Source: Dialister sp. CAG:486
Lineage (GTDB): Bacteria; Bacillota; Negativicutes; Veillonellales; Dialisteraceae
Direction of reading: 5' to 3'
DNA length: 6,327 bases
NCBI GenBank assembly: GCA_000434475.1
Contig: FR879541.1
Coordinates: 1-6,327, forward strand
Shown here: positions 5,360-6,327 of the stretch, piece after piece
How positions within the stretch are numbered: the first letter of the stretch is position 1
How the letters are laid out: each line of letters opens with the position of its first letter
Notes under the pieces: generated by a model
What the model was told of the DNA's origin: nothing
Seen by the model: only the letters and a program-made list of their open reading frames with translations
Database searches by the model: none
Made by a program: the position numbers and the translations under genes

Positions 5360-5953
5360 TTTCCCTATTTTCGACAGTAAGTCCCGGAGAGCTTTTCCTC
5401 TATGGCTGATCCGGTTCTTCTCTTCCATCGAAAGCTCTGCCATGGTTTTTCCAAATTCCGGCAGATAGAAGAGCGGATCATAGCCGAAGCCGCCTTCCCC
5501 CTGATAGAAATCACGGATGATCCCATCGCACGTCCCTTTTCCCGTAAGGGATCTGCCATCCGGCCAGACAAGTGCGACGACGCAGGCATAGTAGCCCTTG
5601 CGGTCATCCCCCGTGTAAGGGGCGAGGTCTCGGATGAGCTTCTGGTTATTGGCTTCATCGTCGCCATGGTGTCCGGCATAGCGCGCCGAGTATACCCCAG
5701 GCCTGTCTCCGAGCGCGCAGGCAATGATGCCCGAGTCATCGGAGAGCACGGGAAGATCCACCGCCTTCGCATAGCAGCGGGCCTTCTGCAGCGCATTTTC
5801 TTCGAAGGTCGTCCCCGTCTCTTCCGGGTCTTCTACCTCCGCAATGTCTGCGATCGGCACAGCTTGCCATCCAATCTCTGCAAAGGCTTTCTGAAATTCT
5901 CTGATCTTTCCTTGATTGTGCGTAGCCAGTACGATTTTTTTCGTTTCCATCAT
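5357..5953 (-). CDS. rdgB: RdgB/HAM1 non-canonical purine NTP pyrophosphatase (dITP/XTP/ITP)
   Basis: Hydrolyses deaminated purine nucleotides (dITP, ITP, XTP) to the monophosphate and pyrophosphate, keeping them out of DNA and RNA. The 198 residues match the bacterial family length (about 197). Motifs in order: ATHNQGKIREF (10-20), TTFEENALQKAR (48-59), SDDSG (71-75) with the catalytic and metal-binding acidic pair, PGVYSARYAG (85-94), GEGGFGYDPLF (152-162) and SHRGKALRDLL (183-193). All are intact. The first ATG (5951-5953) has AGAGGAG 7 bases upstream; the next codon is also ATG. The TAG stop is the first part of TAGGGTTCAGGG, i.e. repeat element 4. Upstream is a heptamer array, and no clear promoter can be read through it. 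Confidence 0.97.
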   Translation of the reverse strand: MMETKKIVLATHNQGKIREFQKAFAEIGWQAVPIADIAEVEDPEETGTTFEENALQKARCYAKAVDLPVLSDDSGIIACALGDRPGVYSARYAGHHGDDEANNQKLIRDLAPYTGDDRKGYYACVVALVWPDGRSLTGKGTCDGIIRDFYQGEGGFGYDPLFYLPEFGKTMAELSMEEKNRISHRGKALRDLLSKIGK

Positions 5954-5975
5954 TTTGAATCTCCTCTTGGTAGAT

Positions 5976-6024
5976 AGGGTTTAGGGTTCAAGGTTCAGGG
6001 TTCAGGGTTCAAGGTTCAAGGTTG
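5976..6024 (+). repeat. Heptamer array of AGGGTTC type
   Basis: Seven perfect-length units in a row: AGGGTTT, AGGGTTC, AAGGTTC, AGGGTTC, AGGGTTC, AAGGTTC, AAGGTTG. It starts nine bases upstream of the rdgB ribosome binding site, so the rdgB leader would carry its C-rich complement. It opens repeat element 5. Confidence 0.9.
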
Positions 6025-6068
6025 AGGTGGCGGCTTTGCCGCGAATATATATGGGGCAATGCCCGCCT

Positions 6069-6113
6069 GGGTTCGGGGTTCAGGGTTCGGGGTTCGGGGT
6101 TCGGGGTTCGGGG
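6069..6113 (+). repeat. G-quadruplex-forming heptamer array (GGGTTCG)n
   Basis: Six heptamers of the GGGTTCG/GGGTTCA type give seven runs of three or four Gs separated by TTC or TTCA. The last four runs (6092-6113 region) are all GGGG with TTC loops, which satisfies the standard G3+N1-7 rule for intramolecular quadruplexes with room to spare. It lies on the strand opposite rdgB coding, about 115 bases upstream of its start. The two hairpins GCGGC-TTT-GCCGC (6030-6042) and GGGC-AAT-GCCC (6054-6064) separate it from the first array. Confidence 0.85.
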
Positions 6114-6270
6114 TGCAGCGCATAAAAATATAGAAGCACCGCGAAGTATAAATAGAGCGATGCCCAAAAGTCGTATTCAAGACACCATTTACTCGAGGCT
6201 CCTAATCCTCAGTCCCTGATCCCTGCTTTCAAACTTCAGGTTGGCGGGTTCAGTGCGTAGAAGTAACTGC

Positions 6271-6301
6271 TAAGGAAACACTGATTAAATCGTTGTCAGA
6301 T
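6271..6301. repeat. Right arm of 31-bp terminal inverted repeat (IS-end-like)
   Basis: Exact reverse complement of 1-31; the match fails at the next inner base. Inward flank is CTAA before GGAAACAC, again fitting a YTAR-type target. The sequence 6302-6327 continues outward and should be the interior of the element, but is too short to show a transposase. Confidence 0.7.
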
Positions 6302-6327
6302 TTTACTCTTGGATTTTTATGCATAGC

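Larger units (their letters stand above)
5976..6240 (+). repeat. Modular intergenic repeat, element 5
   Basis: Order on the plus strand: two GGTTC heptamer arrays separated by two hairpins; GTGCAGCGCATAAAA with a decayed hairpin partner GCACCGC (6136-6142 region); the alternative middle module AAGTATAAATAG...GATGCCC (6144-6180), shared with element 1 but not 2 or 4; then ACTCGAGGCTCCTAATCC (6191-6208), shared with the left end; and a CCCTGCTTTCAAACTTCA tail shared with element 4. A 65-codon plus-strand open frame runs through it and is not considered a gene. Confidence 0.85.

Noticed and set aside
5976..6113. CRISPR array or attC-like recombination site
   Set aside because: Units are 7 bp with no spacers, no cas genes, and no integrase core-site architecture.
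6022..6219. 65-codon plus-strand open frame with RGSGFRVRGSGF-like repeats
   Set aside because: It is simply translation of the heptamer arrays of repeat element 5, with no supporting ribosome binding site.
1..6301. A defence or other novel gene system carried between the inverted repeats
   Set aside because: All six genes are recognisable housekeeping types with intact motifs; none suggests a defence or cargo module. The novelty lies in the intergenic repeats.

Overview
The window looks like a chromosomal segment of a low- to mid-GC anaerobic Firmicute of the Negativicutes type (Veillonella/Dialister/Megasphaera relatives). I infer this from the style of the malic enzyme, the proteobacterial-type SpeD, the compact metabolic gene set and the strong AGGAGG-type ribosome binding sites. 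No rRNA or marker gene is present, so the genus is a guess. There are six intact protein genes. Five are on the minus strand and one (the HD-domain gene) is on the plus strand. I see no tRNA, rRNA or CRISPR array.

Layout. Positions 1-31 are one arm of a perfect 31-bp inverted repeat whose other arm is at 6271-6301, so all six genes lie between inward-facing repeat tips that resemble insertion-sequence ends. A Sir2-type deacylase (54-794, minus) is followed by a divergent promoter region buried in repeats. Next come an HD-superfamily hydrolase (1230-1793, plus), a repeat element, and a strong bidirectional terminator (2012-2050) shared with the convergent malic enzyme (2068-3282, minus). SpeD (3348-4115, minus) lies just upstream of the malic enzyme. 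A PaaI-like hotdog thioesterase (4305-4802, minus), about 550 bp without a convincing gene, and the RdgB/HAM1 nucleotide-pool sanitiser (5357-5953, minus) complete the gene set.

The genes do not form one pathway. They are scattered housekeeping functions: NAD-dependent deacylation, malate/pyruvate interconversion, polyamine synthesis, acyl-CoA hydrolysis and removal of deaminated purine nucleotides. SpeD and the malic enzyme, 65 bp apart, are the only plausible co-transcribed pair.

The most unusual content is intergenic. A modular repeat family fills nearly every gap except the one between speD and the malic gene. Its parts are (i) G-rich heptamers of the type RGGGTTC, (ii) a GCGGCGC...GCGCCGC hairpin module, (iii) one of two interchangeable middle modules, and (iv) a second heptamer array of the type AGGGATT/AGTGACT. 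Four extended copies (about 826-1008, 1798-2004, 5128-5359 and 5976-6240) and several fragments are recognisable in both orientations. Seven is not a multiple of three and the heptamers carry TAG or TAA, so the arrays give stop codons in many frames. The stop codons of three of the six genes lie in such sequence, and the last 13-14 residues of the thioesterase are encoded by a repeat copy. One heptamer array (6069-6113) is also a textbook G-quadruplex motif.
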